Shown here in pieces: positions 1 to 8,094 of a stretch of DNA of 64,000 bases. Positions within the stretch are counted from its first letter, which is position 1. The number at the start of each line of letters is the position of its first letter. Both the position numbers and the translations under genes were made by a program. Below the pieces are notes generated by a model. That model worked only from the letters and a program-made list of their open reading frames with translations. It was not told the DNA's origin and made no database searches. This DNA is from Gemmatimonadota bacterium (GTDB lineage: Bacteria; Gemmatimonadota; Gemmatimonadetes; Longimicrobiales; Gaopeijiaceae), in contig DUBS01000054.1 in assembly GCA_012960225.1 (NCBI GenBank), positions 39,212-103,211 of the forward strand, read 5' to 3'.

Positions 1-758
1 GATCAACCGGAGCAGCCGGCGGTGTTGGGGGATATAACTACTTTTGGATCGATGCGGGTGATCGGGTTGCTGTGTTCAACGGAGAACCAAGGACCTCCCT
101 TATCGTCGATCCGTCGGATGGTCGCTACCCGTCGCGAACTGATGCATCACGACAACGGATGGCTGAAGCCTCACAATTTCGTAGGCAGTTTGGCCAGTAT
201 GACAATCCTGAGAACAGACCTCTCGCTGAACGGTGTATCGTTTCGTTCGGATCTAATGCGGGGCCACCAATGCTCCCGAATTACTTCTACAACAATAACT
301 ACACGATCGTACAAACCCCTGATCACATCATGATCATGACCGAAATGGTGCATGACACGAGGATCATCCGGATGGGCACACCCAAGCCATTACCGAAACA
401 CGTGAAACCCTGGTTTGGGGACTCTTGGGGACACTGGGAAGGTGACACGCTGGTAGTTGAAACGACCAACTTCAGTCCGACGCAGCTCAACCGAGGGCAG
501 CTATCCGGAGCTACTGACAACCTCAAGATAACTGAGCGTTTTACGCGCGCTGACGAATACACTCTGAATTATGAGTTCACGGTGGACGACCCGGAAACTT
601 GGACAGATACCTGGAGCGGAGAAGTGCCGTTCACCAGACTTCCTGGTCTTGTCTATGAGTACGCTTGCCATGAGGGAAATTACGCACTCTTCAATGTGTT
701 GAGCGGAGCACGCGCGCAGGAGCGGCGCGAAGGCGGCCGTCAGACACCCGAGAGGTAA
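1..758 (+). CDS. hypothetical protein, 5' end outside the window
   Basis: The reading frame is open from base 3 to the stop at 756-758, so the gene starts before the window. The GTG at 72 is probably internal, because sensible protein sequence (GGYNYFWIDAGDRV) precedes it in frame. I recognise no catalytic motif. The part visible contains short motifs such as RTSLIVDPSDG and WGHWEGDTLVVETTNF, which I associate from memory with an unnamed secreted family common in Acidobacteria, Gemmatimonadota and Proteobacteria that sits beside DUF6152 genes. The C-terminal ~40 residues are charged and look disordered. The stop lies 6 bp before the DUF6152 gene, so the two are probably co-transcribed. The function is unknown; the gene call is secure, the family placement moderate. 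Confidence 0.8.
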   Translation, partial: STGAAGGVGGYNYFWIDAGDRVAVFNGEPRTSLIVDPSDGRYPSRTDASRQRMAEASQFRRQFGQYDNPENRPLAERCIVSFGSNAGPPMLPNYFYNNNYTIVQTPDHIMIMTEMVHDTRIIRMGTPKPLPKHVKPWFGDSWGHWEGDTLVVETTNFSPTQLNRGQLSGATDNLKITERFTRADEYTLNYEFTVDDPETWTDTWSGEVPFTRLPGLVYEYACHEGNYALFNVLSGARAQERREGGRQTPER

Positions 759-764
759 AAACCG

Positions 765-1214
765 ATGCGAAAGAATCAAACAATACTAGCACTGATTGGG
801 TTAGCCACCGTGGTTACAGTCGTGCCGCTGATGGCTCACCACGCGTTTGGAGCTGAATTCGATAGAGATGCCCCAATTCGCTTACAGGGACCAGTAGTGA
901 GGCTTGAGTGGGTCAATCCGCATGCATGGATTCACTTGGAAATCACCAAGGAAGACGGGACGAATGAAGTGTGGATGGTGGAGGGCGGTACCCCCAACAC
1001 GCTTCTTCGTCGTGGACTCCGGCGAGACTGTCTGACCCCAGGAACCGAAATCATCGTGGATGGTTATCAAACCAAAGATCACTCGCTTGCGCGAGCCAAT
1101 GGGCGTGATGTGACATTCACGGATGGTACCAAGATTTTTTTGGGGTCGTCAGGTACCGGGGCACCTTACGAGGCTGAGATGCTCGCTACCCGGCAGCAAC
1201 AGGGAAGGTGCTAA
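765..1214 (+). CDS. DUF6152-like secreted protein
   Basis: This is a small exported protein of 149 residues with no assigned function. Residues 1-24 form a signal peptide ending PLMA, and the predicted mature chain begins His25-His26-Ala-Phe. The family hallmark AHH(S/A)F followed by an acidic stretch, GPVVRLEWVNPHAW (His53) and a C-terminal small beta-barrel-like portion (IVDGYQTKDHS, FTDGTKIF) are all visible. It follows the preceding partial gene by 6 bp and converges on the DUF6644 gene at 1248. A cleaved N-terminal histidine plus the NPH histidine could bind a metal, but this is inference only. Start chosen: ATG 765, preceded by GAGAGG. I am confident it is a real exported protein and fairly confident of the family. 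Confidence 0.8.
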   Translation: MRKNQTILALIGLATVVTVVPLMAHHAFGAEFDRDAPIRLQGPVVRLEWVNPHAWIHLEITKEDGTNEVWMVEGGTPNTLLRRGLRRDCLTPGTEIIVDGYQTKDHSLARANGRDVTFTDGTKIFLGSSGTGAPYEAEMLATRQQQGRC

Positions 1215-1247
1215 TCACGACTTTCTGTGGGATGCGGGGGGGGGGTG

Positions 1248-1715
1248 CTAGGAGTACCCAATCCAGCGACCGGCTGCTGCAACAATGAACCAAAGGACTA
1301 CCGAGGTAACTCCTGTAGCAGCGTTTATATAGGCCACCTTGCTGTCTGCCCTGGCGACCCGATCACGGACCAGGAAAGTGAATGAGAGTGCCAGTGGTAG
1401 CGTCGTAATCTTCACCCAGAACGCTTGGTTGTAGTAGCACTTGATCGCTTCCGACAGGAAGAGCGACACACCTGTCACAATCATCACGGTAACGGCTCCT
1501 ATCAGCCAGGGTCGTACTTGAGTATTGAGCTCAGAAATAGTCTGGCGAGTTAGCCCAACACCCATCAGTCTGAGATCCACGAGCAAGATGCTACCGCCCA
1601 GTAAGCACAGTCCCAGTAGGTGTACGGCTTCGATAACAGGAAAGAGCCAGAGTGAATTCTGGATTGTACTAGCGATTACGGTGGACTCGCACCATTCAAA
1701 AAATGGGAGGAGCAC
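1248..1715 (-). CDS. DUF6644-like integral membrane protein (copy A)
   Basis: This 155-residue protein has about four hydrophobic helices and is presumably in the cytoplasmic membrane. The first helix carries Glu29, His32 and Asp47-Leu-Arg49 (pattern E-x2-H-x14-D-L-R-L-x-G), the third region ends in TG (81-82), and a YY-x3-F-x2-K stretch (94-102) follows. The neighbouring gene at 1778-2341 has the same residues at the same positions, so the two are tandem paralogues. A cytochrome c lipoprotein lies upstream on the same strand, which makes a redox or heme role plausible; no biochemical function is known to me. The gap to the upstream gene is 62 bp. The call as a membrane protein is strong; the DUF6644 assignment is from memory. 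Confidence 0.75.
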   Translation of the reverse strand: MLLPFFEWCESTVIASTIQNSLWLFPVIEAVHLLGLCLLGGSILLVDLRLMGVGLTRQTISELNTQVRPWLIGAVTVMIVTGVSLFLSEAIKCYYNQAFWVKITTLPLALSFTFLVRDRVARADSKVAYINAATGVTSVVLWFIVAAAGRWIGYS

Positions 1716-1777
1716 CTTATCCGTTCCCTGATGAAATCAGCATTCGGTACAACCGCACGGTTAACTGGGGTATCAAA

Positions 1778-2341
1778 TCACCCACCCCCTACTTCAACCA
1801 CACATCCAGCTGCCCAATTCACGAAGCCGGGCTGCGGCTGAAGGTCACAGTCAAACCAGTTGTAGGCGATCATTCGCCCAGTAACAACTACCAGCGCCCA
1901 CGCAAAGATGGAGACCATACCCGCCACCCGAGCGGCACGGGGTGGCACCGGATCTAGATCCCACTGTGACACTCGACGATGGATTCGCGAGTGAAAGAGC
2001 CAAACGTTGAGACCCGCAAGTATCAATGCCAGCACTTTGATGCGGAAAAACACGTTGTGGTAATAGCGTAATGGGTTGGAGTAGAATACCAGAAGGCCTG
2101 TTACGAGCGACACCACAAAGCCTGCCCTGGTCCATGGCAGAAGCCGGCCAGTAAAAGCCGAAGCAGGGACTCTTCTGAAAGCACAACCAACAAGCCGTAG
2201 GTCCATCATTATTGCCGTGCCCACGAATAAAGCGATCGCAAGGACGTGAATCGACTCGAGCAACGGCCATACATAGAAAGATTCCAGCAACGGGCGACTC
2301 CACGGCGTAGCCCCGAGCCATTCAAGAAAGCGCTCGATCAA
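1778..2341 (-). CDS. DUF6644-like integral membrane protein (copy B)
   Basis: A 187-residue membrane protein, paralogous to the downstream copy. Glu29, His32, Asp47, Arg49, the TG pair at 81-82 and YYHNVFF-x-IK (93-102) line up residue for residue with copy A. It has a longer C-terminal tail (about 30 residues, ending in a Gly-rich stretch with two Cys) after the last helix. The start ATG at 2341 lies 10 bp after the stop of the cytochrome-like lipoprotein gene, so the three genes (2828 to 1248, minus strand) look like one operon. The pair may form a heterodimeric membrane component that exchanges electrons with the lipoprotein; that is inference. The function of the family is not known to me. 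Confidence 0.75.
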   Translation of the reverse strand: MIERFLEWLGATPWSRPLLESFYVWPLLESIHVLAIALFVGTAIMMDLRLVGCAFRRVPASAFTGRLLPWTRAGFVVSLVTGLLVFYSNPLRYYHNVFFRIKVLALILAGLNVWLFHSRIHRRVSQWDLDPVPPRAARVAGMVSIFAWALVVVTGRMIAYNWFDCDLQPQPGFVNWAAGCVVEVGGG

Positions 2342-2351
2342 GCTGAAACCG

Positions 2352-2828
2352 TCAGTTAGTCCGTTCGTCGCTCGGACGCAGTGTGCCTAACGCATAGGCT
2401 GCATGGCAAGCCGTGCAAACGTAGTACACTTCTGCACCCGCATCGAAGACGGCATTCTTATCTCTTGCCTCGGCCGCCCCTATTGCCGTTCTCCCGACTT
2501 GGACCATTGCCTTTGACATAGCGATCCAACTGGTCTGATCTAATGCTCTGCCATCCATCATCAGCAGATTACCAGACTCCGCTATTACGAAAGCTGCATT
2601 ACGCACGGCTTCCCATTCTTCTGGATTAGCTGGCGCTATCTCATGCTCACCGGTCTCATCTATGATCCAACCAACTGCATCCCAGTATGCCTCAGCCGCA
2701 GGCTCCAGCACTGTGAGCATAAGCTCCTGAACATCGGCTACAGCTTCGTAGCTGGATGAATCTGGTGCATCAGTAGCACATCCCAGTAAGAGTGCGGATG
2801 TGACCCAAAACCATCGGTGAGCTTTCAT
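2352..2828 (-). CDS. cytochrome c-like lipoprotein (C-terminal CxxCH)
   Basis: A 158-residue predicted lipoprotein: residues 1-16 are a signal segment and LLLGC17 fits a lipobox. The single heme-binding motif is Cys138-Thr-Ala-Cys141-His142, close to the C-terminus. The rest looks like amphipathic helices (many Ala/Glu, e.g. MSKAMVQVGRTAIGAAEARD). A four-helix bundle with the heme motif on the last helix is the cytochrome c' layout. It would be anchored on the periplasmic side and carry electrons or bind a small ligand. It is the first gene of a minus-strand operon with two DUF6644 membrane proteins (10 bp gap), which suggests a shared redox function. The heme motif is certain; the c' assignment is likely. 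Confidence 0.75.
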   Translation of the reverse strand: MKAHRWFWVTSALLLGCATDAPDSSSYEAVADVQELMLTVLEPAAEAYWDAVGWIIDETGEHEIAPANPEEWEAVRNAAFVIAESGNLLMMDGRALDQTSWIAMSKAMVQVGRTAIGAAEARDKNAVFDAGAEVYYVCTACHAAYALGTLRPSDERTN

Positions 2829-2889
2829 AGAGCGGCAAACTAGTTTCCCTACGACTGGTGCGGAAGCCTATACATGTCCAAACCGTTTC

Positions 2890-4083
2890 TCAAAGACTGG
2901 AAGAACCCTGGGTCTCGATTGCTGCAGAAATTTCGGTCCTCACCCAAGCATCCTCTTCACTAGTCAGCTTCTCAGATAAAGCGGATCGTGCTGAACTTGA
3001 CCCGATTTGTCCTAGTGCCCAGGCAGCATGACCCCTAACGAGTGGTTCCATATCTGAGAGAGCGCGTAACAGTGTCGTCACTGCTGCCGGAGCACCCCAG
3101 TTGCCGAGTGCAATGCAAATATTACGGAGCAAACCAGAGCGTTTCGCGCGCTTTATAGCCGACTTCTTGAATGTCTTACGGAAGCCAAGCTCATCTGTAG
3201 AAAGAAGAATTTCAGCCAAACCAAGTAATGATGGGCCGTCTAGATCCTGACTGGCTCGGTATGCTGGCGCTCCGGTTGCCTCGGCAAAGCGCTCATTCCA
3301 CGGACATACTTCCTGGCAGATATCACACCCATAAATCCGATTACCGATAGCACTCCTGAATTCCACTGGAATTGCCGAGCGAAGCTCGATCGTGAGATAG
3401 GAGATGCAGCGGCGGGCGTCCATCACAGGAGCACCCTTGGCATCGCGTCCCAGGAGCGCACCTGTTGGACAAGCATCAAGACATGAACGACACGTCCCAC
3501 AACGATCGTCGAGAAATGGTGAGTCCGCTGAAAGCTCGAGGTCGATCAGGAGCAGTCCGAGAAAGAAGAATGAACCGGTAGTTGGGTCGATCAGCATCGT
3601 ATTCTTCCCGAACCAACCTAGCCCTGCTCTCTGAGCCAAGTCTCGCTCGAGAATTGGGCCGGTATCAACATAAACCCTGCCCTCCACTCTCTCCGGGACG
3701 CGCTTGGTGAGCCATTTGAGTAATTCCAAGAGTTTGCTCTTGATGATATCATGGTAATCATCCCCGCGTGCATATCTTGCAACAATAGCCATCGCAGGAT
3801 CATCCGGTGAGGATCCTAAGCCCTCTGTGAGATAGTCATGTGTAACGACAATCACAGAACGCGCACCTGGAAGTGTCTGTTCAACATCACCGCGCCGCCT
3901 GACAGACTCTTCGCGAGCGAGGTACTCCATCTCACCCTGCATGCCTGCATCAATCCAAGACTGATAGAAATCGATATGGGTACTTGGGTTCACGGCTGCA
4001 ATACCGACTCGTGAGAACCCGAGAGACTTAGCTTGGGCCTTAAGTTCCTCGACAAGCATCGATTTGGAGGATTCTCGCCTCAC
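2890..4083 (-). CDS. queG: epoxyqueuosine reductase
   Basis: QueG catalyses the last step of queuosine synthesis, reducing epoxyqueuosine to queuosine in tRNA with a cobalamin cofactor and two [4Fe-4S] clusters, in the cytoplasm. In this 397-residue protein the clusters are seen as Cys195-x2-Cys198-x2-Cys201-x3-Cys205 and Cys226/Cys253-x2-Cys256-x3-Cys260. The VDTGP motif contains Asp140, the presumed proton donor. The C-terminal ~100 residues are HEAT-like (PLVRGHAAWALGQIG), as in full-length bacterial QueG. The annotated start is GTG 4083; ATG 4059 (MLVEELKAQAK) is equally plausible and sits closer to where the domain begins. A queE gene lies 3.3 kb away, so the pathway is represented twice in this region. 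High confidence. Confidence 0.95.
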   Translation of the reverse strand: MRRESSKSMLVEELKAQAKSLGFSRVGIAAVNPSTHIDFYQSWIDAGMQGEMEYLAREESVRRRGDVEQTLPGARSVIVVTHDYLTEGLGSSPDDPAMAIVARYARGDDYHDIIKSKLLELLKWLTKRVPERVEGRVYVDTGPILERDLAQRAGLGWFGKNTMLIDPTTGSFFFLGLLLIDLELSADSPFLDDRCGTCRSCLDACPTGALLGRDAKGAPVMDARRCISYLTIELRSAIPVEFRSAIGNRIYGCDICQEVCPWNERFAEATGAPAYRASQDLDGPSLLGLAEILLSTDELGFRKTFKKSAIKRAKRSGLLRNICIALGNWGAPAAVTTLLRALSDMEPLVRGHAAWALGQIGSSSARSALSEKLTSEEDAWVRTEISAAIETQGSSSL

Positions 4084-4290
4084 GGCTTCTTAGACTAGTT
4101 CGAAATTGGTGAACTGCCTCACAGGCTTAACAATCAATAAGAGGAAAGCAATGATTCCGGCCCATGGGAGTGCAAGCAAAATTGATGTCATGGATGTAGC
4201 TTGCTACGATCACAGCCTGATAGAAACCCCATCTGGCGACATCTTCCTATGGCAGTGTACTGTCGCCGCTCCTCAATCCGGACCATTGCA

Positions 4291-5430
4291 GTGACTAGCG
4301 ATCCCTCTGCGTTCGATCTCAGTTCCGTCCGTGCGGAATTCCCTATACTCGCGAGACGCACGTATCTCAACTCCTGTTCTCTGGGGGCACTCTCAAAACG
4401 TTCCGAACGATATTTAGACGAGTATCTGGAACTCTGGCACGATATGGGCGCCTCGGCTTGGTATCAACACTGGCTGAGCCGGATCGAAGATCTACGTATT
4501 CTCGTTGCCGATTTCTGGGGCTCTAGCGCTGCAGAGGTAGCCTGTCTGCCATCAACCTCAGCAGCACTAGCGATGGTGGGAGAGAGTGTTCCGACAGGGT
4601 CACGAAACAAAGTCATCTGTACCGAGCTGGATTTTCCGACTCTTCCGTACCAATGGGTGGTAAAGCCAGAAATTGAACTGGTGATCCTTGAAAGCCCGGA
4701 CGGCATCCGTGTTGATCCTGAACAATTCGAGGCGGCAGTTGATGAAAGAACGCTCTTCATAGCTACAAGCCACGTCTTTTTTTCCACGGGTTACGTACAG
4801 GACATCAGCACGCTCGCTCAGATCGCCCATAATGCTGGCGCATACTGCATCATCGATGGATATCAAGGGGCTGGCCAAGTGCCCCTCAAATTGACTGACA
4901 CTGATGTAGATTTCTATACGGCAGGCCCACTTAAATGGCTGTGTGGCGGGCCAGGACTCGCTTACCTATACGTTAAGAGCGAGCTCATCACCCAACTAAA
5001 GCCGAGAATCACCTCCTGGTTTGCGACCACCCAACAGTTCGATTTCAACCCCAGTGGGTTCGAGTACCGTCCGGACGCTCGGAGGTTTGAGTTGGGTACG
5101 CCGGCATTACCAACTGTCCACACCGCACTCGGTGGCCAGGAGATCCTGGATGCGGTCGGCATCGATCAGATTATCAATCTAAACAGCGAGCTAACGAACC
5201 ACCTCATCAATAAAGCTCATGATTCAGGATTCACGATCGCACTGCCAGAACTTGAGCACCGATCTGCTATTATCATGATTCCTCACGAGGACCCAATCAG
5301 TGCTGTCGCACATCTGGCGAAGAAGGGGGTCATTGTTGACCACCGGCCAGGCTTCGTCCGGATAAGTCCCCACTTCTACAATATTAAGGAGGAAATCGAC
5401 CACTGTATTGAAGCTCTGGCGAGCTACTGA
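4291..5430 (+). CDS. class V aminotransferase-fold PLP enzyme
   Basis: A cytoplasmic PLP-dependent enzyme of the aminotransferase class V / cysteine desulfurase-kynureninase fold. Counting from GTG 4291, the PLP-binding Asp is near residue 189 (IIDGYQGAG) and the Schiff-base Lys near residue 215 (TAGPLKWLCGGPG). The open frame extends upstream to 4201, but those 30 codons (Arg- and Ser-rich) lack family features; GTG 4291 starts VTSDPSAFDL, just ahead of the usual N-terminal VRAEFP...TYLNS segment. The 3' end overlaps the convergent MazG gene by 7 bp. The exact substrate (kynurenine, isopenicillin N-like epimerisation, or cysteine) cannot be told; the lack of a conserved active-site Cys region argues against a desulfurase. 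Confidence 0.85.
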   Translation: MTSDPSAFDLSSVRAEFPILARRTYLNSCSLGALSKRSERYLDEYLELWHDMGASAWYQHWLSRIEDLRILVADFWGSSAAEVACLPSTSAALAMVGESVPTGSRNKVICTELDFPTLPYQWVVKPEIELVILESPDGIRVDPEQFEAAVDERTLFIATSHVFFSTGYVQDISTLAQIAHNAGAYCIIDGYQGAGQVPLKLTDTDVDFYTAGPLKWLCGGPGLAYLYVKSELITQLKPRITSWFATTQQFDFNPSGFEYRPDARRFELGTPALPTVHTALGGQEILDAVGIDQIINLNSELTNHLINKAHDSGFTIALPELEHRSAIIMIPHEDPISAVAHLAKKGVIVDHRPGFVRISPHFYNIKEEIDHCIEALASY

Positions 5431-5756
5431 TTCTTACTTGATGTCGTCGGAGCCCAACGCTCACTATCACGTTCCTGATATTTTGCAAGCACACTCTGCA
5501 ACGCCTCATCAAGGTCAATCCCTTGTTCGTTGGCAATAACGATCAGAACGAACAGGATATCCGCAAGTTCAAGCGCTAGTTCCTTTTTGGGCTCTTCAGG
5601 TTTCTTGACCTTGGAACCGAAACGGTGATTGAGCTCACGCGCCAGCTCTCCAACCTCTTCAATCAATCGTGCAAGATTGGTCAGAGGCGGCCAATAACCC
5701 TCCTCAAACTGTGAAATCCACTCATCCACCTTTCGTTGAGCATCCCTAATCTCCAT
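5424..5756 (-). CDS. MazG-like nucleotide pyrophosphohydrolase
   Basis: A 110-residue all-alpha NTP pyrophosphohydrolase, which hydrolyses (d)NTPs to monophosphates for house-cleaning. The Mg-binding signature of the MazG/dUTPase-like family is visible: EEVGELAREL around residues 32-41, then ELALELADILFVL (residues ~59-71), i.e. E-E-x2-E followed by E-x2-D. The length fits the short single-domain (YpjD-like) subgroup rather than full MazG. Its start ATG (5756) overlaps the stop of the upstream oxidoreductase gene by 1 bp, so the two are translationally coupled. High confidence in the fold, no basis for a specific nucleotide. Confidence 0.88.
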   Translation of the reverse strand: MEIRDAQRKVDEWISQFEEGYWPPLTNLARLIEEVGELARELNHRFGSKVKKPEEPKKELALELADILFVLIVIANEQGIDLDEALQSVLAKYQERDSERWAPTTSSKNQ

Positions 5757-6793
5757 CAGGGCACCAAGACGACTTTGCCAAAAACGTGACCAGATTCAAG
5801 TATTTCATGTGCTGTACGAGCTTGGTCGAGTGGCAGGATCTGATGGATAACCGGATCGAAACTCCCTTCGAACACCAGACGCATCACCCGCCGGAATTCT
5901 GCCGGAGTTCCCATGGTACTCCCCATGATCGTCAGCTGTTTCCAGAATAGTAAGCGGATCTCAGTAATTCCTCTGGATCCGGTAGTAGCACCAGACGTGA
6001 CCAACCGACCCCTTATTCCCAGAGATCGCACGCATTGCTGCCAAACATTCTCCCCAACGGTATCAAACACAATATCGACGCACGCCTTGTCGGTATCACG
6101 CCACACTTCACGTGCGAAGTCCACTTTTTCACGATCGTAAACCACATGAGCTCCTAGGTCTGTTGCGCGGGCTACGTTCTGTGACCCACTCGTAACTGCA
6201 TAAACCTTTGCTCCCGCTCTAGAAGCGACTTGCACGGCGGCGGTGCCTACACCTCCCGATGTTCCTGTAATTAGAACCCGCTCTCCTGCCTGCAGCTGGC
6301 CCCGAGTCAACAGAGCTCGCCAAGCGGTGACGAATACCAACCCTGCCGCAGCAGCTCTCTCAAAGGACACATGTTCAGGGATCTCGAGAAGGTTCTCTGC
6401 GGGAACAACCGTATATTCAGCAAACCCTCCCTGAGTGTGCTCACCGATGATTTGAAATGGGGACGGCTCGAATGATTCACCACGCCCGGGCCCTTCATAC
6501 CACCTGTAGGAGATGGATGGGTCGACAACAACCCGGAGACCGATTGGCACATCTTTGGCACCCGGCCCAGTCGCATCGACAATTCCGGCCACATCTGAGC
6601 CACCTATATGTGGCATGGGCGTCTCGATCGGAAGGCCTCGGCGGACCCATAGATCGAGATGATTCATGGAAGCAGCTTTCACCTTGATACGCACCTCTCC
6701 TGGGCCCGGTTCCGGGATCGGTACATCCGTGATCTCAATTACCTCTGGCCCGCCGTAGTCAGAAAACAGTGCTGCTCGCATCTTTCGTGCCAT
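5756..6793 (-). CDS. zinc-type alcohol dehydrogenase / quinone oxidoreductase-like protein
   Basis: A 345-residue medium-chain dehydrogenase/reductase. The N-terminal GroES-like domain (PGEVRIKVKAASMNHLDLWVR) and the NAD(P)-binding motif GTSGGVGTAAVQ near residue 175 are clear. It lacks the structural-zinc Cys cluster, and the catalytic-zinc Cys/His positions are not conserved (AASMNHLD), so it is closer to NADPH:quinone reductases or enoyl reductases than to zinc alcohol dehydrogenases. It probably reduces a quinone or enone in the cytoplasm with NADPH. It is the first gene of a two-gene unit with the MazG-like gene (1 bp overlap). Substrate unknown. Confidence 0.88.
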   Translation of the reverse strand: MARKMRAALFSDYGGPEVIEITDVPIPEPGPGEVRIKVKAASMNHLDLWVRRGLPIETPMPHIGGSDVAGIVDATGPGAKDVPIGLRVVVDPSISYRWYEGPGRGESFEPSPFQIIGEHTQGGFAEYTVVPAENLLEIPEHVSFERAAAAGLVFVTAWRALLTRGQLQAGERVLITGTSGGVGTAAVQVASRAGAKVYAVTSGSQNVARATDLGAHVVYDREKVDFAREVWRDTDKACVDIVFDTVGENVWQQCVRSLGIRGRLVTSGATTGSRGITEIRLLFWKQLTIMGSTMGTPAEFRRVMRLVFEGSFDPVIHQILPLDQARTAHEILESGHVFGKVVLVP

Positions 6794-6995
6794 GACGCAA
6801 AACCTTGTTTGGCAAGATCTCCGTCAAAGAAGACTCGCGCGATGAATGCAACCCTCAGAGGCCGTAAGAAAGTCTAGAGAACCATTATCTTCGTCACAAC
6901 CGAAGAGAATCAGTGGCCACCCAGGTCCCACTCGTCTAGCTTCGATACGAGCCTGCAGCCGCCACCGCCAGCATTGCTTCCGGTCTCCCCATACT

Positions 6996-7376
6996 ATGCC
7001 TCATCAAGATCCTGACCACCAACTCGAGACCAAAAGGGCCAAGAACCCAGACGACTCAACCTTAGGCGGCTACCTCCGCCTACACAGCCGGCCACCAGCG
7101 TTTGAAGGATCGGACAAACATCCTTACACCGTGTCTATAGAAGTAGAGCAGACAGGCAACCTACGTGCACCATACAGTGGTTACTTGGTCTTCCCAAGAT
7201 GGGCAGAAACGGGAGTTGGTATCGTCGGGCATGTGGAAACCTCTATCCTTGTGGAAGCACGCTCCGCACCTCAGGCAATACAGGCCCTTGAATCGCTTAC
7301 GCTATACGAGGTGAAAGATCAGCTGGAGAAAGCCATCATCCGCCAGTCAGAACTCAGAACTGAGGAAGGCTCCTAG
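6996..7376 (+). CDS. uncharacterised conserved-looking protein coupled to queE
   Basis: The frame is open from 6846, but the first 50 codons are Arg/His/Ser-rich and not protein-like; ATG 6996 starts MPHQDPDHQ and gives 126 residues. The body contains GYLRLHSRPPAFEG, YTVSIEVEQTG and GYLVFPRWAETGVGIVGHVE, a compact alpha/beta-looking protein with no signal peptide. No enzyme motif was recognised; it is not QueD (no HxH / CxxxHGH zinc motif). The stop at 7374-7376 is one base from the queE start, so the two genes are almost certainly translated together. A role linked to queuosine precursor synthesis or to tetrahydropterin handling is inference from this coupling only. Confidence 0.75.
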   Translation: MPHQDPDHQLETKRAKNPDDSTLGGYLRLHSRPPAFEGSDKHPYTVSIEVEQTGNLRAPYSGYLVFPRWAETGVGIVGHVETSILVEARSAPQAIQALESLTLYEVKDQLEKAIIRQSELRTEEGS

Positions 7377-7377
7377 C

Positions 7378-8046
7378 ATGAGCACATCCTTTCTGAGAAT
7401 CACCGAGATCTTTTACTCAATTCAGGGAGAGTCAACCTGGGTTGGAACACCTTGCACTTTCGTACGCCTGACAGGATGTCCACTACGATGTGTCTGGTGT
7501 GATACTGCGTACGCGTTTAGCGGCGGTAAGCTGATGGGTTTTGGAGAGATTCTCGAGTCTGTTATGTCATACCCTGCCAGGATCGTGGAAGTAACGGGTG
7601 GCGAACCATTAACTCACCCCGGAGCATTTAAACTCATCCAGCTACTAATCGAGCAAGAATATACAGTGCTCGTTGAAACATCAGGTGCATTCGACGTAAG
7701 TGCACTTGATCCGCGAGCACACAAGATCATGGACCTAAAATGCCCCGGGTCTGGAGAGTCAGAGCGCAACCTGTGGAGTAACCTAGACCACCTTACCGAA
7801 CGTGATGAGATCAAGTTCGTAGTTCATGATCGAAGTGACTACGAATGGGCCCGCCAAACCATTCGAGACCAGGGACTAGATGAACGCCTTGAGAATGGTT
7901 CACTTCGAGCGCTCCTGATATCTCCGGTATGGGAACAAATAGACCTAGAAGCCTTGGCTTCTTGGATCTTGGAGGATGAACTACCCGTAAGATTCCAACT
8001 TCAGCTCCATAAACAAATATGGGGAGCTGAGCGGATAGGGGTTTGA
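7378..8046 (+). CDS. queE: 7-carboxy-7-deazaguanine synthase
   Basis: QueE is a radical SAM enzyme that contracts 6-carboxy-tetrahydropterin to 7-carboxy-7-deazaguanine in queuosine synthesis. The radical SAM cluster is Cys34-x3-Cys38-x2-Cys41 (LTGCPLRCVWCDT). Family hallmarks are the N-terminal ITEIFYSIQGES, TGGEPL near residue 78, and DLKCPGSGE. The 222-residue length is normal for the family. It follows the unknown gene at 6996-7376 with a one-base gap. QueG is encoded 3.3 kb away; QueC, QueD and QueF are not in the window. High confidence. Confidence 0.95.
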   Translation: MSTSFLRITEIFYSIQGESTWVGTPCTFVRLTGCPLRCVWCDTAYAFSGGKLMGFGEILESVMSYPARIVEVTGGEPLTHPGAFKLIQLLIEQEYTVLVETSGAFDVSALDPRAHKIMDLKCPGSGESERNLWSNLDHLTERDEIKFVVHDRSDYEWARQTIRDQGLDERLENGSLRALLISPVWEQIDLEALASWILEDELPVRFQLQLHKQIWGAERIGV

Positions 8047-8094
8047 GCGTTACCGCTAAGATATAATCCGCCCTAATCCACGACCTGACATCCT

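Noticed and set aside
1703..1957. Open frame opposite the start of copy A and the end of copy B of the DUF6644 genes
   Set aside because: It overlaps both membrane genes, which have clear family features; no signal or motif.
4106..4290. Short frame and the 5' extension of the class V aminotransferase
   Set aside because: The codons are not protein-like and do not extend the conserved N-terminus.
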